From DATAUK01 sp036268295 (GTDB lineage: Bacteria; Actinomycetota; Actinomycetes; JAFAQI01): a DNA stretch of 54,879 nucleotides. Below the pieces are notes generated by a model. It ran no database searches. It was not told the origin of the DNA and saw nothing but the letters and a program-made list of their open reading frames with translations. Where the stretch lies: the NCBI GenBank assembly GCA_036268295.1, contig DATAUK010000053.1:1-54879 (forward strand), read 5' to 3'. Of the stretch, positions 35,513-44,047 are shown piece after piece (position 1 is the first letter of the stretch; every line of letters starts with the position of its first letter). Both the position numbers and the translations under genes were made by a program.

Positions 35513-36097
35513 ATGACGCTTCACCCGACGTACCCGATCGTCACCGACCGGCTGTTGCTGCGGCCGCTGGTCGCGGCGGACGCCGACGCTCTGGTTGCCT
35601 ACCGGTCGCTCCCCGAGGTCTGCCGCTACGTCCCGTTCGAGCCGATGGATCTCGACGTCATCGGCGATCGGCTGGCCGAGCAGTGGGCACGCCAGAGTCT
35701 CGACGACGAAGGCCAAGCCCTCCAGCTCGGCGTCGAGCGACGCGACGACGGTGCGCTGGTCGGCGACACCATCCTGTTCTGGCACAGCCGGCTCCACCGC
35801 TCAGGCGAGATCGGCTATGTCTTCAGCCCGGCTTTCGCCGGCAACGGCTATGCGACCGAGGCCTCCCACGCCTTGCTGCACCTCGGTTTCGACGGCCTCG
35901 GACTGCACCGGATCACCGCGCGGCTCGACGCCCGGAACCAGGCGTCAGCTCGCGTCGCCGGCCGCCTCGGGATGCGCCAGGAAGCGCACCTGCTGCACAA
36001 CGAGTGGTTCAAAGGTGAGTGGAGCGACGAGCTGGACTTCGCGATGCTCGAAGCCGAATGGTCCGACCGCAAGGCCGCCTGCACGTCGTGCAACTAG
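35513..36097 (+). CDS. GNAT acetyltransferase, RimJ/RimL type
   Basis: The 194-residue protein has TDRLLLRPLVAADADAL at the start, EIGYVFSPAFAGNGYATEA (acetyl-CoA-binding A motif) and NQASARVAGRLGMRQEAHLL. This group N-acetylates proteins or small amines. It lies 26 nt after the acyltransferase and is unrelated to the catabolic genes. Its tail overlaps the stop of the convergent SDR gene by four bases. Confidence 0.9.
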   Translation: MTLHPTYPIVTDRLLLRPLVAADADALVAYRSLPEVCRYVPFEPMDLDVIGDRLAEQWARQSLDDEGQALQLGVERRDDGALVGDTILFWHSRLHRSGEIGYVFSPAFAGNGYATEASHALLHLGFDGLGLHRITARLDARNQASARVAGRLGMRQEAHLLHNEWFKGEWSDELDFAMLEAEWSDRKAACTSCN

Positions 36098-36864
36098 GGA
36101 TGCTGGCTGCTCGCGGAGATGACCTCGCCGGTGAGATAGGACGCGTACTCGCTCGCCAGGAAGATGATCACGTTCGCGATCTCCCACGGCTGTGCGGCGC
36201 GGCCGAACGCCTCGCGCGCAGTGAGCTCCGCGAGCAGCTCGTCGCTCGTGACCTTGGCGAGATTCGCGTGCATCGCCAGTGACGGGGCAACCGCGTTGAC
36301 CCGCACCCCGAACGCCGCACCCTCGACAGCTGCGGTTCTAGTCAGCGCCATGACGCCGGCCTTGGCGGCGGCGTAGTGCGACTGGCCGGGCTGGGCCCGC
36401 CAGCCGATGACCGAGGCGTTGTTGACGATCGCCCCACCGTGGCCGTTCGCCCGCAACCGCTGCAGCGCCGCCCGGGTGCAACGCATCGTGCCGGTCAGCG
36501 TGACGTCAAGGACCCGCGACCAGTTCTCGTCGGTCATCTCGGCCAGCTCAGCGGTGCCCCCGAGACCGGCATTGTTGACCAGTACGTCGAAGTCACCGAC
36601 TGCGTCGAACATCCGTTGCACGTCGGCCTCGACCGTGACATCGCACTGCACCGCGATCGGTTGGTTCCCCATCACCTCGCCCAACGCCACGGCTGACTCG
36701 CCAAGGCGCCGCTCGTGCCAGTCGCTGATCGCGACCGTTGCGCCCTCCTCGGCACACCGCTTCGCGGTAGCGAAGCCGATGCCGGTCCCGGCCGCCGCGG
36801 TCACCAGGACCTTCTTGCCCTCGAGCAGTCCGTGCCCGGTGGGGTACGCCGGCGGCTCGGTCAT
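36094..36864 (-). CDS. short-chain dehydrogenase, IpdF-like
   Basis: The 256-residue SDR has VLVTAAAGTGIGFATAKRC for the cofactor, NNASVIGWRAQPGQSHYAAAK with Ser, Tyr and Lys in place, and ends YLTGEVISASSQHP. The unusual AAAGTGIG loop and the C-terminal SxQHP ending closely match M. tuberculosis IpdF (Rv3559c) as I remember it, which acts on a hydroxylated C/D-ring steroid intermediate. Its ATG overlaps the stop of the next SDR (ATGA), so both are one transcript from the operator at 37788. Confidence 0.92.
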   Translation of the reverse strand: MTEPPAYPTGHGLLEGKKVLVTAAAGTGIGFATAKRCAEEGATVAISDWHERRLGESAVALGEVMGNQPIAVQCDVTVEADVQRMFDAVGDFDVLVNNAGLGGTAELAEMTDENWSRVLDVTLTGTMRCTRAALQRLRANGHGGAIVNNASVIGWRAQPGQSHYAAAKAGVMALTRTAAVEGAAFGVRVNAVAPSLAMHANLAKVTSDELLAELTAREAFGRAAQPWEIANVIIFLASEYASYLTGEVISASSQHP

Positions 36865-37772
36865 GACGACGATTGTGCCGCAGCCGCAGCTCGTGTCTTC
36901 ATCATGTCGATGTAGTCGAGCATCGGCAGCCGGTCGGTGCCGACCTCGCCCGGGATCCGCTCGGCGAGTTCCTCGGGCGTCCAGCGGCCGTCCTTGACGA
37001 TCTCGCGGATCTCCCGCGGCTGGCTCCACAGCGCGACCTTGCCGCCCACCACGGTGTAGGTCTGTCCGGTGATCTCACGGGCAGCGTTGGAGAGCAGGTA
37101 AACCACCATCGGGGCGACATCCTCCGGCTCGCCGGTCTCGGCGGTGCCGCCGGGGACGTTCGCCTGCATCCGGGTGCTCGCGACCGGCGCAATCGCGTTG
37201 GCGTTGACGCCGTACTTCTCCAGACCGAGCGCAGCGCTTCGGACCAGCGCGACGACACCGCCCTTGGCGGCGGCGTAGTTGGCCTGCGAGACGCTCCCCC
37301 ACATCCCGACCCCGGAGGTGAAGGCGACCAGCGAGCCGCCGCCTTCCTGCTTGCGCATGACGGCGGCCGCGGCGCGGAACACCGTGAACGTTCCCTTGAG
37401 GTGGGTCTGGACAACACCATCCCACTCCTGCTCGGACATGTTGAACAGCATCCGCTCGCGCAGGATGCCGGCGACCGTGACGACGCCGTCGATCCGACCG
37501 AACCGCTCGACCGCGGTCGTGATGATCCGTTCACCTGCCGCCATCGTGGAGATGTCATCCGCGATCGCGACCGCAGTGCCGCCGGCGGCCTCGATCTCGG
37601 CGACGACGCGCTCAGCAATGTCACTCGAAGGCTCGGCGCCGTCGATGCCGACGCCGTAGTCGTTCACGATGACCGTCGCACCCTCAGCGGCGCAAGCCAG
37701 CGCGACCGCCCGACCGATTCCACGGCCCGCGCCGGTGACCGCAATGACCTTGCCTGCAAGGAAATCCGACAT
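36861..37772 (-). CDS. short-chain dehydrogenase, MFE-2/HSD17B4-like
   Basis: The 303-residue SDR has TGAGRGIGRAVALA, Asp in VNDYGVG with the long D-G insertion typical of peroxisomal multifunctional-enzyme-type hydroxyacyl-CoA dehydrogenases, VAGILRERMLFNM, and NYAAAKGG for the active site. It should oxidise a 3-hydroxyacyl-CoA. The ATG at 37772 follows TACGCT (complement of 37780-37785) by 7 nt, so the transcript appears leaderless. Confidence 0.93.
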   Translation of the reverse strand: MSDFLAGKVIAVTGAGRGIGRAVALACAAEGATVIVNDYGVGIDGAEPSSDIAERVVAEIEAAGGTAVAIADDISTMAAGERIITTAVERFGRIDGVVTVAGILRERMLFNMSEQEWDGVVQTHLKGTFTVFRAAAAVMRKQEGGGSLVAFTSGVGMWGSVSQANYAAAKGGVVALVRSAALGLEKYGVNANAIAPVASTRMQANVPGGTAETGEPEDVAPMVVYLLSNAAREITGQTYTVVGGKVALWSQPREIREIVKDGRWTPEELAERIPGEVGTDRLPMLDYIDMMKTRAAAAAQSSS

Positions 37773-37779
37773 GCGCGGG

Positions 37780-37814
37780 AGCGTACCTGACGACCCGTCA
37801 GATTCAGGTAGGGT
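37780..37814. promoter_or_regulatory. divergent promoter with operator TGACGACCCGTCA
   Basis: The operator is 37788-37800. Leftward TACGCT (complement of 37780-37785) serves the SDR pair. Rightward TAGGGT at 37809-37814 ends 8 nt before the ATG at 37823 (5 nt before a GTG at 37820) of the enoyl-CoA hydratase. Both transcripts appear leaderless. Confidence 0.8.
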
Positions 37815-37822
37815 CCCCGGTG

Positions 37823-38635
37823 ATGACCGACTTCGAGACAGTGCGCTACGAGATCGCCGACGGCGTCGGCTGGGTGACTCTTGCCCGGCCCGAGGTGCTG
37901 AACGCGTTCGATGGCCGGATGCTCGACGAGCTGTCGACGATCTGGCGCTCGATGCGCGGCGACGACCGGGTCCGCTGTGCCGTCATCACCGGAGACGGCG
38001 ACCGGGCGTTCTGCACCGGCATCGATCGCTCGGGGATCGATGCCGACGGGACCGCGGCCGGCGGCGTCGGGTTCGACGGCTCACCGTTCCATTTCGACGA
38101 CCCGGGAGCGCGGCTCGGCCCGAAGAGCAACGACCTGTGGAAGCCGGTCATCGCGGCCGTGAACGGGATCGCCTGCGGCGGCGCGTTCTACATCCTCGGC
38201 GAGTGCGACATCCTGATCGCCGCCGAGGGTGCCACGTTCTTCGACCCGCACGTCACCTACGGCATGCCGGCGTCGTACGAATCGATGCTGATGGTCGGGC
38301 GGATGCCGCTCGGCGAAGTGCTGCGGATGCAGCTGACCGGTGCGGCGGAGCGGATCTCGGCCGAGCGCGCTTATCAGGTCGGCCTGGTTTCCGAGGTCGT
38401 GCCGCCGGCCGAGCTCGAGGCGGCCGCAGCCGCGCTCGCCACCACGATCGCAGCCTCGCCGACCCTCGCCGTCCAGGCGACCCTCAAAGCAGTGTGGACA
38501 GCTTTCGAAGTCGGCCGGCGACAGGGTCTCGAGATGGGCGCGTCGTTCGTCGCGATGGGGATGACCGACGAGTCCCTCGCCGAGGGCCAACGCCGGTTCG
38601 CGGCCGGCGAACGGGTGCAATGGCGGCTCCGCTAG
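37823..38635 (+). CDS. enoyl-CoA hydratase/isomerase family protein
   Basis: The 270-residue crotonase has AFCTGIDRSGID and NGIACGGAFYILGECDILIAA for the oxyanion hole. An insertion (GVGFDGSPFHFDDPG) between them marks a subgroup that handles bulky substrates, judging only from length. Asp/Glu candidates occur in TFFDPHVTYGMPASYE. ATG 37823 was chosen; the GTG directly before it is an equal alternative in a leaderless message. It is a single-gene unit sharing the operator with the SDR pair. Confidence 0.92.
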   Translation: MTDFETVRYEIADGVGWVTLARPEVLNAFDGRMLDELSTIWRSMRGDDRVRCAVITGDGDRAFCTGIDRSGIDADGTAAGGVGFDGSPFHFDDPGARLGPKSNDLWKPVIAAVNGIACGGAFYILGECDILIAAEGATFFDPHVTYGMPASYESMLMVGRMPLGEVLRMQLTGAAERISAERAYQVGLVSEVVPPAELEAAAAALATTIAASPTLAVQATLKAVWTAFEVGRRQGLEMGASFVAMGMTDESLAEGQRRFAAGERVQWRLR

Positions 38636-38643
38636 CTGTTCAC

Positions 38644-40419
38644 TCAGAGGCAGTAGTGCTTCGGCGCCTTGGCGTGAGTTCGGGTGCCGCCGATCACCCG
38701 GTTCGCAGCAAAGCTGACCCGCCAGAGCCATCTTCCGCGGGCGCTGGTGATGCCGAGGACACTTCGCGAGGCCGCGACCGTCGCTACGGACAGATCGCTG
38801 CACCGCTGGCCGCTGACCCGGATGCCGACCACCCTGGCCTGCTGGATCCCATGCAAACCGGGCAGCGTTCGCTGGTAGTAGACCTTGCGGGTTTTTCCGT
38901 CGATCGCGGTGAGCTGCGGCTTGCCGGAGATGAGGCTCAAGGTCAGCAAGTCGGTGCCGTTGCCACGATGAAGGCTGCCGTCCGTTTCGGTGTCGAAGTT
39001 GACCTTGCGGAAACTGCCAAACCGGCCGTCGACGTACCCGTCGATGCTCTCGCTGTTGTTGACCGTCGGACTCTGCGCCGCGACCTGGACGTCAACCATC
39101 CGCTCGGTCGAGCCGTCGGGCTCGACGTCACCCAGCGGCTGAATGTCGGTCGTCGTGCCGGTCGCTGATGAGCCGGACGGGAGCGGGACCGACACGGTGA
39201 CCGACTTGTTGTAGATCACCTTGTTGGCTGCGCTCACGGCCGTGAACCGCTCCGTGACTGAGAAGGCCGTCGACCCCGAGCCGTCACTCTCGGTTTGCAA
39301 GCCCACCGCTCGCTGGCGATGCTTGCCCGCCGTGCCGAGTAGGTAGACGACGTCGGCGGGCCGGCTCCACACCACGTGGCCGGTCCGGCCCGCCAGCACC
39401 GTGATCTGGTTTGGTCCAGCCAGGAATCCCGACTCAATGGCGATGTCCGGGTAAGCGCGACTGCTGTAGTGCCCGAGTGGAATCGCGAGGCTGTCGAACT
39501 GTTGAATCGGCACCACGGACGTCTGCCAGATCTTTGCACCGGAGTTACCTTTCTCAGCCAGCTCGAACCCGGGCGAGCCTTGCGAGAGGACCAGGATGTC
39601 GGCAAGCCCGTCGCCGTTGACATCGCCGATCGGCAGCAGGCCGGCATATCCGTCAGCCGAGGTGAACGAACCGCCTGGTGTCCGCAACGAGCCATCGCGC
39701 TCCGATACCGTCTCCGCCGTCGTGCGATCACCGGTCGACACGGTGCTCTCGAGCGAGACCAGAACGCTGTCGTCTGGCCCCTTCACGTTGTGGAAGATGC
39801 CGGCGAGATTCGGAACGTTGGTCTGGGTGTTGCCGCTCCCGAACGTGCCAGTCACGGTGCGCGTCCACAGCACCCTGCCCGCCGCCCCGCTGAGCGCCCG
39901 CACCCTGACCTCCGCGGACACCACCACGTTGGAGACCTCGGTCTCATACGACTCAATGACCAGTACGCCGAGCTTTCCCTTCGCTCCCAGCCGCTCGGGC
40001 ATGACCTCGGTCTCGTCGTTGGGCGGCTCGCTCAGCGCGCGGTTCCACAGCGCCCGGCCGCTGCGACCGTCGCGCGCGGTAATCCCGAGCGCGCTATTGC
40101 CGTTCGAGCCGGACGGCCCGAACCGCAGGTCGAGCACGTCGCGGCGGTTGTCCCCGGTCAGGTCGCCGGCAGACATCAGGCTGGCGTTGTCGCCGAACTC
40201 CTGCGGCCCGTTCGCACGCACCGCCGGACCGACGACGAACCCGCGGCCGTCGTCGAGCCGATGGAGAGCGGCGAGCTGTTCGGTCTGCCACTGCCGCGCC
40301 GCAGCTTGCGGATTCGACGCAGCCGGTTGGCGATGCGTCGCGCCCGCCGCGGCGACCGAGCCGGCCAGACCGGGAAGCAGTAGTGCAACCGCGGCGAGCA
40401 CCACAACGAATCTGCGCAT
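38644..40419 (-). CDS. secreted FG-GAP/VCBS-like repeat protein
   Basis: The 591-residue protein starts with a clear signal peptide (MRRFVVVLAAVALLLPGLAG, then SVAAAGA). Repeats such as SAGDLTGDNRRDVLDLRFG and PIGDVNGDGLADILVLSQG resemble Ca-binding FG-GAP/VCBS loops, so a beta-propeller is likely. It ends near two Cys (GQRCSD, KHYCL). Its role outside the cell is unknown. GGAGGA 5 nt before ATG 40419 fixes the start. It does not overlap the operon structure of its catabolic neighbours. Confidence 0.82.
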   Translation of the reverse strand: MRRFVVVLAAVALLLPGLAGSVAAAGATHRQPAASNPQAAARQWQTEQLAALHRLDDGRGFVVGPAVRANGPQEFGDNASLMSAGDLTGDNRRDVLDLRFGPSGSNGNSALGITARDGRSGRALWNRALSEPPNDETEVMPERLGAKGKLGVLVIESYETEVSNVVVSAEVRVRALSGAAGRVLWTRTVTGTFGSGNTQTNVPNLAGIFHNVKGPDDSVLVSLESTVSTGDRTTAETVSERDGSLRTPGGSFTSADGYAGLLPIGDVNGDGLADILVLSQGSPGFELAEKGNSGAKIWQTSVVPIQQFDSLAIPLGHYSSRAYPDIAIESGFLAGPNQITVLAGRTGHVVWSRPADVVYLLGTAGKHRQRAVGLQTESDGSGSTAFSVTERFTAVSAANKVIYNKSVTVSVPLPSGSSATGTTTDIQPLGDVEPDGSTERMVDVQVAAQSPTVNNSESIDGYVDGRFGSFRKVNFDTETDGSLHRGNGTDLLTLSLISGKPQLTAIDGKTRKVYYQRTLPGLHGIQQARVVGIRVSGQRCSDLSVATVAASRSVLGITSARGRWLWRVSFAANRVIGGTRTHAKAPKHYCL

Positions 40420-40455
40420 CAGCGTCCTCCCCCTCGCCCAGGCGGCCATCATGAT

Positions 40456-40519
40456 CGCCGAACTTGCGCAAATCAACCGTTTGCAGGGTCCCGAACGGTT
40501 GATTTGCGCAAGTTCGGCG
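40456..40519. repeat. perfect 26-bp inverted repeat (hairpin element A)
   Basis: The arms 40456-40481 and 40494-40519 are exact reverse complements, separated by a 12-nt loop. The element lies just after the stop of the thiolase ending the 48108-40534 operon and before the secreted protein gene, so it can act as a terminator. A related, diverged element occurs at 54651-54717. Confidence 0.85.
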
Positions 40520-40533
40520 AGAAGGGGTGTCTG

Positions 40534-41733
40534 TTAAACGCCGACAATGCCGACGAAGCTCACCATCTCGCCGGGATAGCCGCCCAGGTTGTGGGTCAGC
40601 GCCATCGATCGCTTGCCGTACGTCGAGATCCGCCGCTCGTCGGGAACGTCGCCGCGTAGCTGCAGCCAGGCCTCGTACATCATCCGCAGCCCAGAGGCGC
40701 CGACCGGATGACCGAACGACTTCAGGCCGCCGTCGGGGTTGACCGGGAGGTCGCCGTCGAGGTCGAACGATCCGGCCAGCACGTCCTTCCACGCGGTGCC
40801 GCGCTCGCAGAAGCCGAGATCCTCCATCAGCACCAGCTCGGTCGGCGTGAAGCAGTCGTGCACCTCGGCCATCGCCAGCTCGGTGCGCGGATCGGTGATT
40901 CCCGCCTGGGCGTACGCATCGCGCGCCGTCGCCGCGACCTCCGGGAAGTGGGTGTAGTCATACCCCGGATCCTCGAGGCCGCCGCCGTTGCCGGCGATGA
41001 ACGACAGCGCCTTGATGACCACCTCCGAGTCGGTGTAGCGATGGGCATCCTCGACCCGACAGACGATCGCGGCCGCCGAGCCGTCCGCGACACCGGCGCA
41101 GTCAAATACTGAGAGCCCGCCCGCGACCGCCGGCATCGACAGCAGCTTCTCCACCGGCATCTCGCGGCGGAACTGCGCCTTGGGGTTCTTCGCGCCGTTT
41201 GCATGGTTCTTCGAGGCGATCCTCGCCAAGACCGTCCGCATCTGCTCGGGATCGACGCCGTACCGCTTCGCGTACGCCGGCGCGACCATCGAGAACATCG
41301 CCGCCGCGGTCAGTGACCGCTGAGTGCCGTCGTTGGGGATTGGAAACGCGTTGAGGCCTTGGTAGCCGGAGTCCTTGACCTTCTCGACTCCGACCGCCAT
41401 CGCGAGGTCATAGGCACCTGATGCGACGGCGTACGCCGCCTGCCGCAGTGCCTCGGAGCCGGTCGCGCAGTAGTTCTCGACCCGGGTCACCGGTTTCGAC
41501 TCGAGCGCGAGCGGGCGGGCGAGGGTGATGCCACTCATGCCGGACTGGGCGGTGCCCAGCCAGTAAGCGTCGATGTCGTCCTTGCTGACGTTCGCCGCGG
41601 CGAACGCCTCGTTCGTCGCCTCGCGGAGCAGGTCGTCGGTGCCCTTGTCGAAATGCTCGGCGAACCTCGTGCAGCCCATGCCGACGATCGCCACACGATC
41701 GCGGATGCCGTGAGAGCCCACGTCAGTCGTCAC
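40534..41733 (-). CDS. SCP2-type thiolase (Ltp-like)
   Basis: The 399-residue protein belongs to the SCP-x/lipid-transfer thiolase group: VAIVGMGCTRFAEHF at the start, Cys89 in VENYCATGSEAL, AEVHDCFTPTEL, and SFGHPVGASGLRMMYE. All three catalytic positions (Cys, HDCF, GHP) are present. Relatives cleave 3-ketoacyl-CoAs or, when paired with DUF35 proteins, act as aldolases on steroid side chains. It starts at a GTG 11 bases inside the HMG-CoA-synthase-like/DUF35 gene, which strongly suggests a complex with that protein. Confidence 0.92.
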   Translation of the reverse strand: MTTDVGSHGIRDRVAIVGMGCTRFAEHFDKGTDDLLREATNEAFAAANVSKDDIDAYWLGTAQSGMSGITLARPLALESKPVTRVENYCATGSEALRQAAYAVASGAYDLAMAVGVEKVKDSGYQGLNAFPIPNDGTQRSLTAAAMFSMVAPAYAKRYGVDPEQMRTVLARIASKNHANGAKNPKAQFRREMPVEKLLSMPAVAGGLSVFDCAGVADGSAAAIVCRVEDAHRYTDSEVVIKALSFIAGNGGGLEDPGYDYTHFPEVAATARDAYAQAGITDPRTELAMAEVHDCFTPTELVLMEDLGFCERGTAWKDVLAGSFDLDGDLPVNPDGGLKSFGHPVGASGLRMMYEAWLQLRGDVPDERRISTYGKRSMALTHNLGGYPGEMVSFVGIVGV

Positions 41734-43057
41734 CCCCTCGGACCGGCCGCGCCTTCCAGAAATAGTTGGCGATCCCGTCGGCCGTGAACAACCGGCGGAA
41801 GGTCATCTCGACCCGCATCCCGATCTCCACGTCAGCGGCCGCAACGTCGGTCAGCTCGACCGGCAACCGCTCACCGTCGTCGAAGTCGACCACCGCAAAA
41901 ACGACCGGCGGGCTCTGCGAGTAGGCGAGCCGGTCGACCGTGAACGTCGTGACGGTGCCCGCCTGATCGGCCAGCACCCCGCCAGCAGAGGCCAGGCCGA
42001 ACTTCCAGTCACCGCTACGACCCGCGGCACTCGCCGACGGCCGCGCCGGCTCCGGACGGCGCGGCGGCTCGACCGACAGCAGGCCCCGCCAGGCGAGGTA
42101 GCGGCCGTAATCAACCGGTGAGCCGGTGAGGATCTGGCTGGCGACCGGTCGCGGCTGAACGTAGGACGCGACTGCCTCGGTGGTGCGGAAGACGAACGCA
42201 TCCGCGCCGTCGGACACCACGAGCAGCACAATGACCTGACCCGGCCCGGCCTGCTCTAGCGCGCGCGCCAGCAAGAGCAACGGTTGCGCCGCACCAGGGT
42301 TGCCGATCGACGCCGCGAGCCGGTCTGCGATCTTGTCCGGCTCGACGCCGGACTGTTTCGCGATCGTCGCGCAGGCCCGCTCGTGCAGCCCCGAGACGAT
42401 AAGTGCGTCGACTCCGTCCGTCGCCAGATCGGCTGCCTTCAACGCCGACTGCAGCGCCGCTGCCGCAAGTGGCGCGTACTTCGTCTCGCCGAACCGCTCC
42501 TCCCACTGCCGGGATCCGGCCTCACCCGGCGGCCGCCAGCGGTCGAGGAACTCCTCGGTGGCCGATGCCTGTCCGACCAGCTCAGCGAGCAATGTGCCCT
42601 GGTCGTGACCCCCGACCAGCACCGCGGCCGCGGCATCACCGCCGGCGGTCTCGTCGGCCGAGCCGGGCCGGCCGCCCCGCAGGTCACTGCCGATGACAAG
42701 TGCCGGGCTCGATCCGGCAAGGCCGGCCCGAAGTGCGCCCGCCGTCGATCGCACCGAGCCGAGCGCGTCGTACGCCGCGGCCGATCGGTCCAGTCGAAGT
42801 GCAGCATGCACGGCGGTCGCGTTCGTCTTATCGAGGTACGCCGGGGTCGTCGTCGCCAACCAGAGGACATCCGGTGCCGGACCGCCGGCGCGCAACACGT
42901 TGCGGGCCGCCTCGACGGCCATCGTGGTGGTGTCCTCGTCGTACGACGCGACTGCGCGGGTGCCGTTGCCGCCGCCGGACCCGATCAACGCGGTGATCTG
43001 GCTCCGATCGAGCCGGCCGTGAGGCAGGTGAGCGGCCCAGCCGAGAATCCCGCGCAT
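41723..43057 (-). CDS. HMG-CoA-synthase-like protein fused to a DUF35 OB-fold, active Cys absent
   Basis: The 444-residue product has an N-terminal thiolase-superfamily part (ILGWAAHLPHGRLDR, YDEDTTTMAVEAARNVL, then ALVIGSDLRGG), as in HMG-CoA synthases, and a C-terminal OB-fold of DUF35 type (PVVFAVVDFDDGERLPVELTD, GMRVEMTFRRLFTADG). Where the nucleophilic Cys should sit the sequence reads YDALGSVRSTAGAL; the only Cys of the protein is near residue 235. The Cys-rich zinc ribbon that normally precedes DUF35 is also lacking. It is probably a structural or channelling partner of the overlapping thiolase. ATG 43057 follows TAACCT by 7 nt. Confidence 0.85.
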   Translation of the reverse strand: MRGILGWAAHLPHGRLDRSQITALIGSGGGNGTRAVASYDEDTTTMAVEAARNVLRAGGPAPDVLWLATTTPAYLDKTNATAVHAALRLDRSAAAYDALGSVRSTAGALRAGLAGSSPALVIGSDLRGGRPGSADETAGGDAAAAVLVGGHDQGTLLAELVGQASATEEFLDRWRPPGEAGSRQWEERFGETKYAPLAAAALQSALKAADLATDGVDALIVSGLHERACATIAKQSGVEPDKIADRLAASIGNPGAAQPLLLLARALEQAGPGQVIVLLVVSDGADAFVFRTTEAVASYVQPRPVASQILTGSPVDYGRYLAWRGLLSVEPPRRPEPARPSASAAGRSGDWKFGLASAGGVLADQAGTVTTFTVDRLAYSQSPPVVFAVVDFDDGERLPVELTDVAAADVEIGMRVEMTFRRLFTADGIANYFWKARPVRGGDD

Positions 43058-43064
43058 GGCTGCC

Positions 43065-43092
43065 AGGTTACGCGGAACCTGACGCCCCGTCA
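43065..43092. promoter_or_regulatory. internal operon promoter with operator TGACGCCCCGTCA
   Basis: The operator 43080-43092 and the minus-strand -10 TAACCT (complement of 43065-43070) overlap the last codons and stop of the DUF2505 gene. They allow the HMGS-like/thiolase pair to be transcribed apart from the six genes upstream. Confidence 0.75.
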
Positions 43093-43586
43093 GATCCGCC
43101 GTCGAGCTCGGCGGCGGTGAAGACAGCCTGGGCGGCGAGGTCGTTCGTGCCGGCCGAGATCGCAAACTTCTCCAGCTTGCCGCCGATCAGCGGAATCGAC
43201 ACTTTGACATCGGCGTCGATGTCCTGTCTGGTGCGGTCGCCGTCGGCTGACAACGTGACGGTGCCTGACACCGTCGAGGGCATTCCCTGGATCTCGACCC
43301 GGTAGGTGCAGACTCTGGTTCCGTCTGCCGCGGCCGCTGCCCAGTTCTCGGTCTGGATCGCGGTGTTGCTCGGTGTCATCACCCTTTTGGTGAAGCCAGG
43401 GAGGTCAACCGTGACGGTTCGCTTCAGCACCAGCTCACACCCACCGTCGGCCTCCTCACTCTTGTCCACCGCGACGTTGGTACTTGCGATAGCGGTGTAT
43501 TTGCGCGCCATGAAGTCGGCGTCGGTGATCAGTGCAAAGACCGTCTCAACGTCCGCGTCGTAGTGGTGCTCGAGGTGCATCCGCAT
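43068..43586 (-). CDS. DUF2505 protein (SRPBCC-like)
   Basis: The 172-residue protein has the DUF2505 pattern: HHYDADVETVFALITDADFMARKY, then a beta-rich body and LIGGKLEKFAISAG near the end. The fold is START/SRPBCC-like, suited to hydrophobic ligands, with no known reaction. A second SRPBCC protein is encoded 9 nt upstream. Its final codons (GASGSA) coincide with the operator of the following genes. ATG 43580, two codons in, is an alternative start. Confidence 0.85.
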   Translation of the reverse strand: MRMHLEHHYDADVETVFALITDADFMARKYTAIASTNVAVDKSEEADGGCELVLKRTVTVDLPGFTKRVMTPSNTAIQTENWAAAAADGTRVCTYRVEIQGMPSTVSGTVTLSADGDRTRQDIDADVKVSIPLIGGKLEKFAISAGTNDLAAQAVFTAAELDGGSDGASGSA

Positions 43587-43595
43587 TGCCGAACG

Positions 43596-44045
43596 CTACT
43601 TCTCGCCGCGGGCCTGCTCGGCGGCGAACCGACCGAGCCGCACCGCGAGGCCGCCGACGATCTTGCCGAGCACCCAGGCATAGATCCGGCCGGTGCCAGG
43701 AATCATCGGCTCGAACGCCGCGGCCCAGGTGATCCGGGTGCCGTCGCCGTCCCGGTCGAAGGACACGATCGCGCGATAGTCGCGGATCGGCTGCCACGAC
43801 AGGATTGTGTAGGCGAGGTAGTGCGGCGGGTCATACTCCAGGATCTCCTCGCGGGTCGCGATGAGCTTGCTACCTACCCGCCTGACCGCGCCGACCCCGC
43901 CGGGCGCCGGGTCACCGTCGCGGACCCACGACGAGTGGCTGATCAGCGGACCGGCCCAGCGCGACCAACCGGCCGCGTCGGCGAGCAGCGCGAACAGCTG
44001 CTCCGGCGTTGCGTCCGACCGGACCCTTACGTCGTACGACGCCAC
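43596..44045 (-). CDS. SRPBCC (polyketide cyclase/START-like) protein
   Basis: The 149-residue protein begins SYDVRVRSDATPEQLFALLAD and has WAGPLISHSSWVRDGDP, a typical SRPBCC entry, with a beta-sheet core and a C-terminal helix. Such proteins bind steroids, lipids or polyketides and some act as cyclases. GTG 44045 starts 2 nt past the stop of the hydratase gene; a GTG at 44054 is another option. The role in the pathway is unknown. Confidence 0.85.
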   Translation of the reverse strand: MASYDVRVRSDATPEQLFALLADAAGWSRWAGPLISHSSWVRDGDPAPGGVGAVRRVGSKLIATREEILEYDPPHYLAYTILSWQPIRDYRAIVSFDRDGDGTRITWAAAFEPMIPGTGRIYAWVLGKIVGGLAVRLGRFAAEQARGEK

Positions 44046-44047
44046 TG

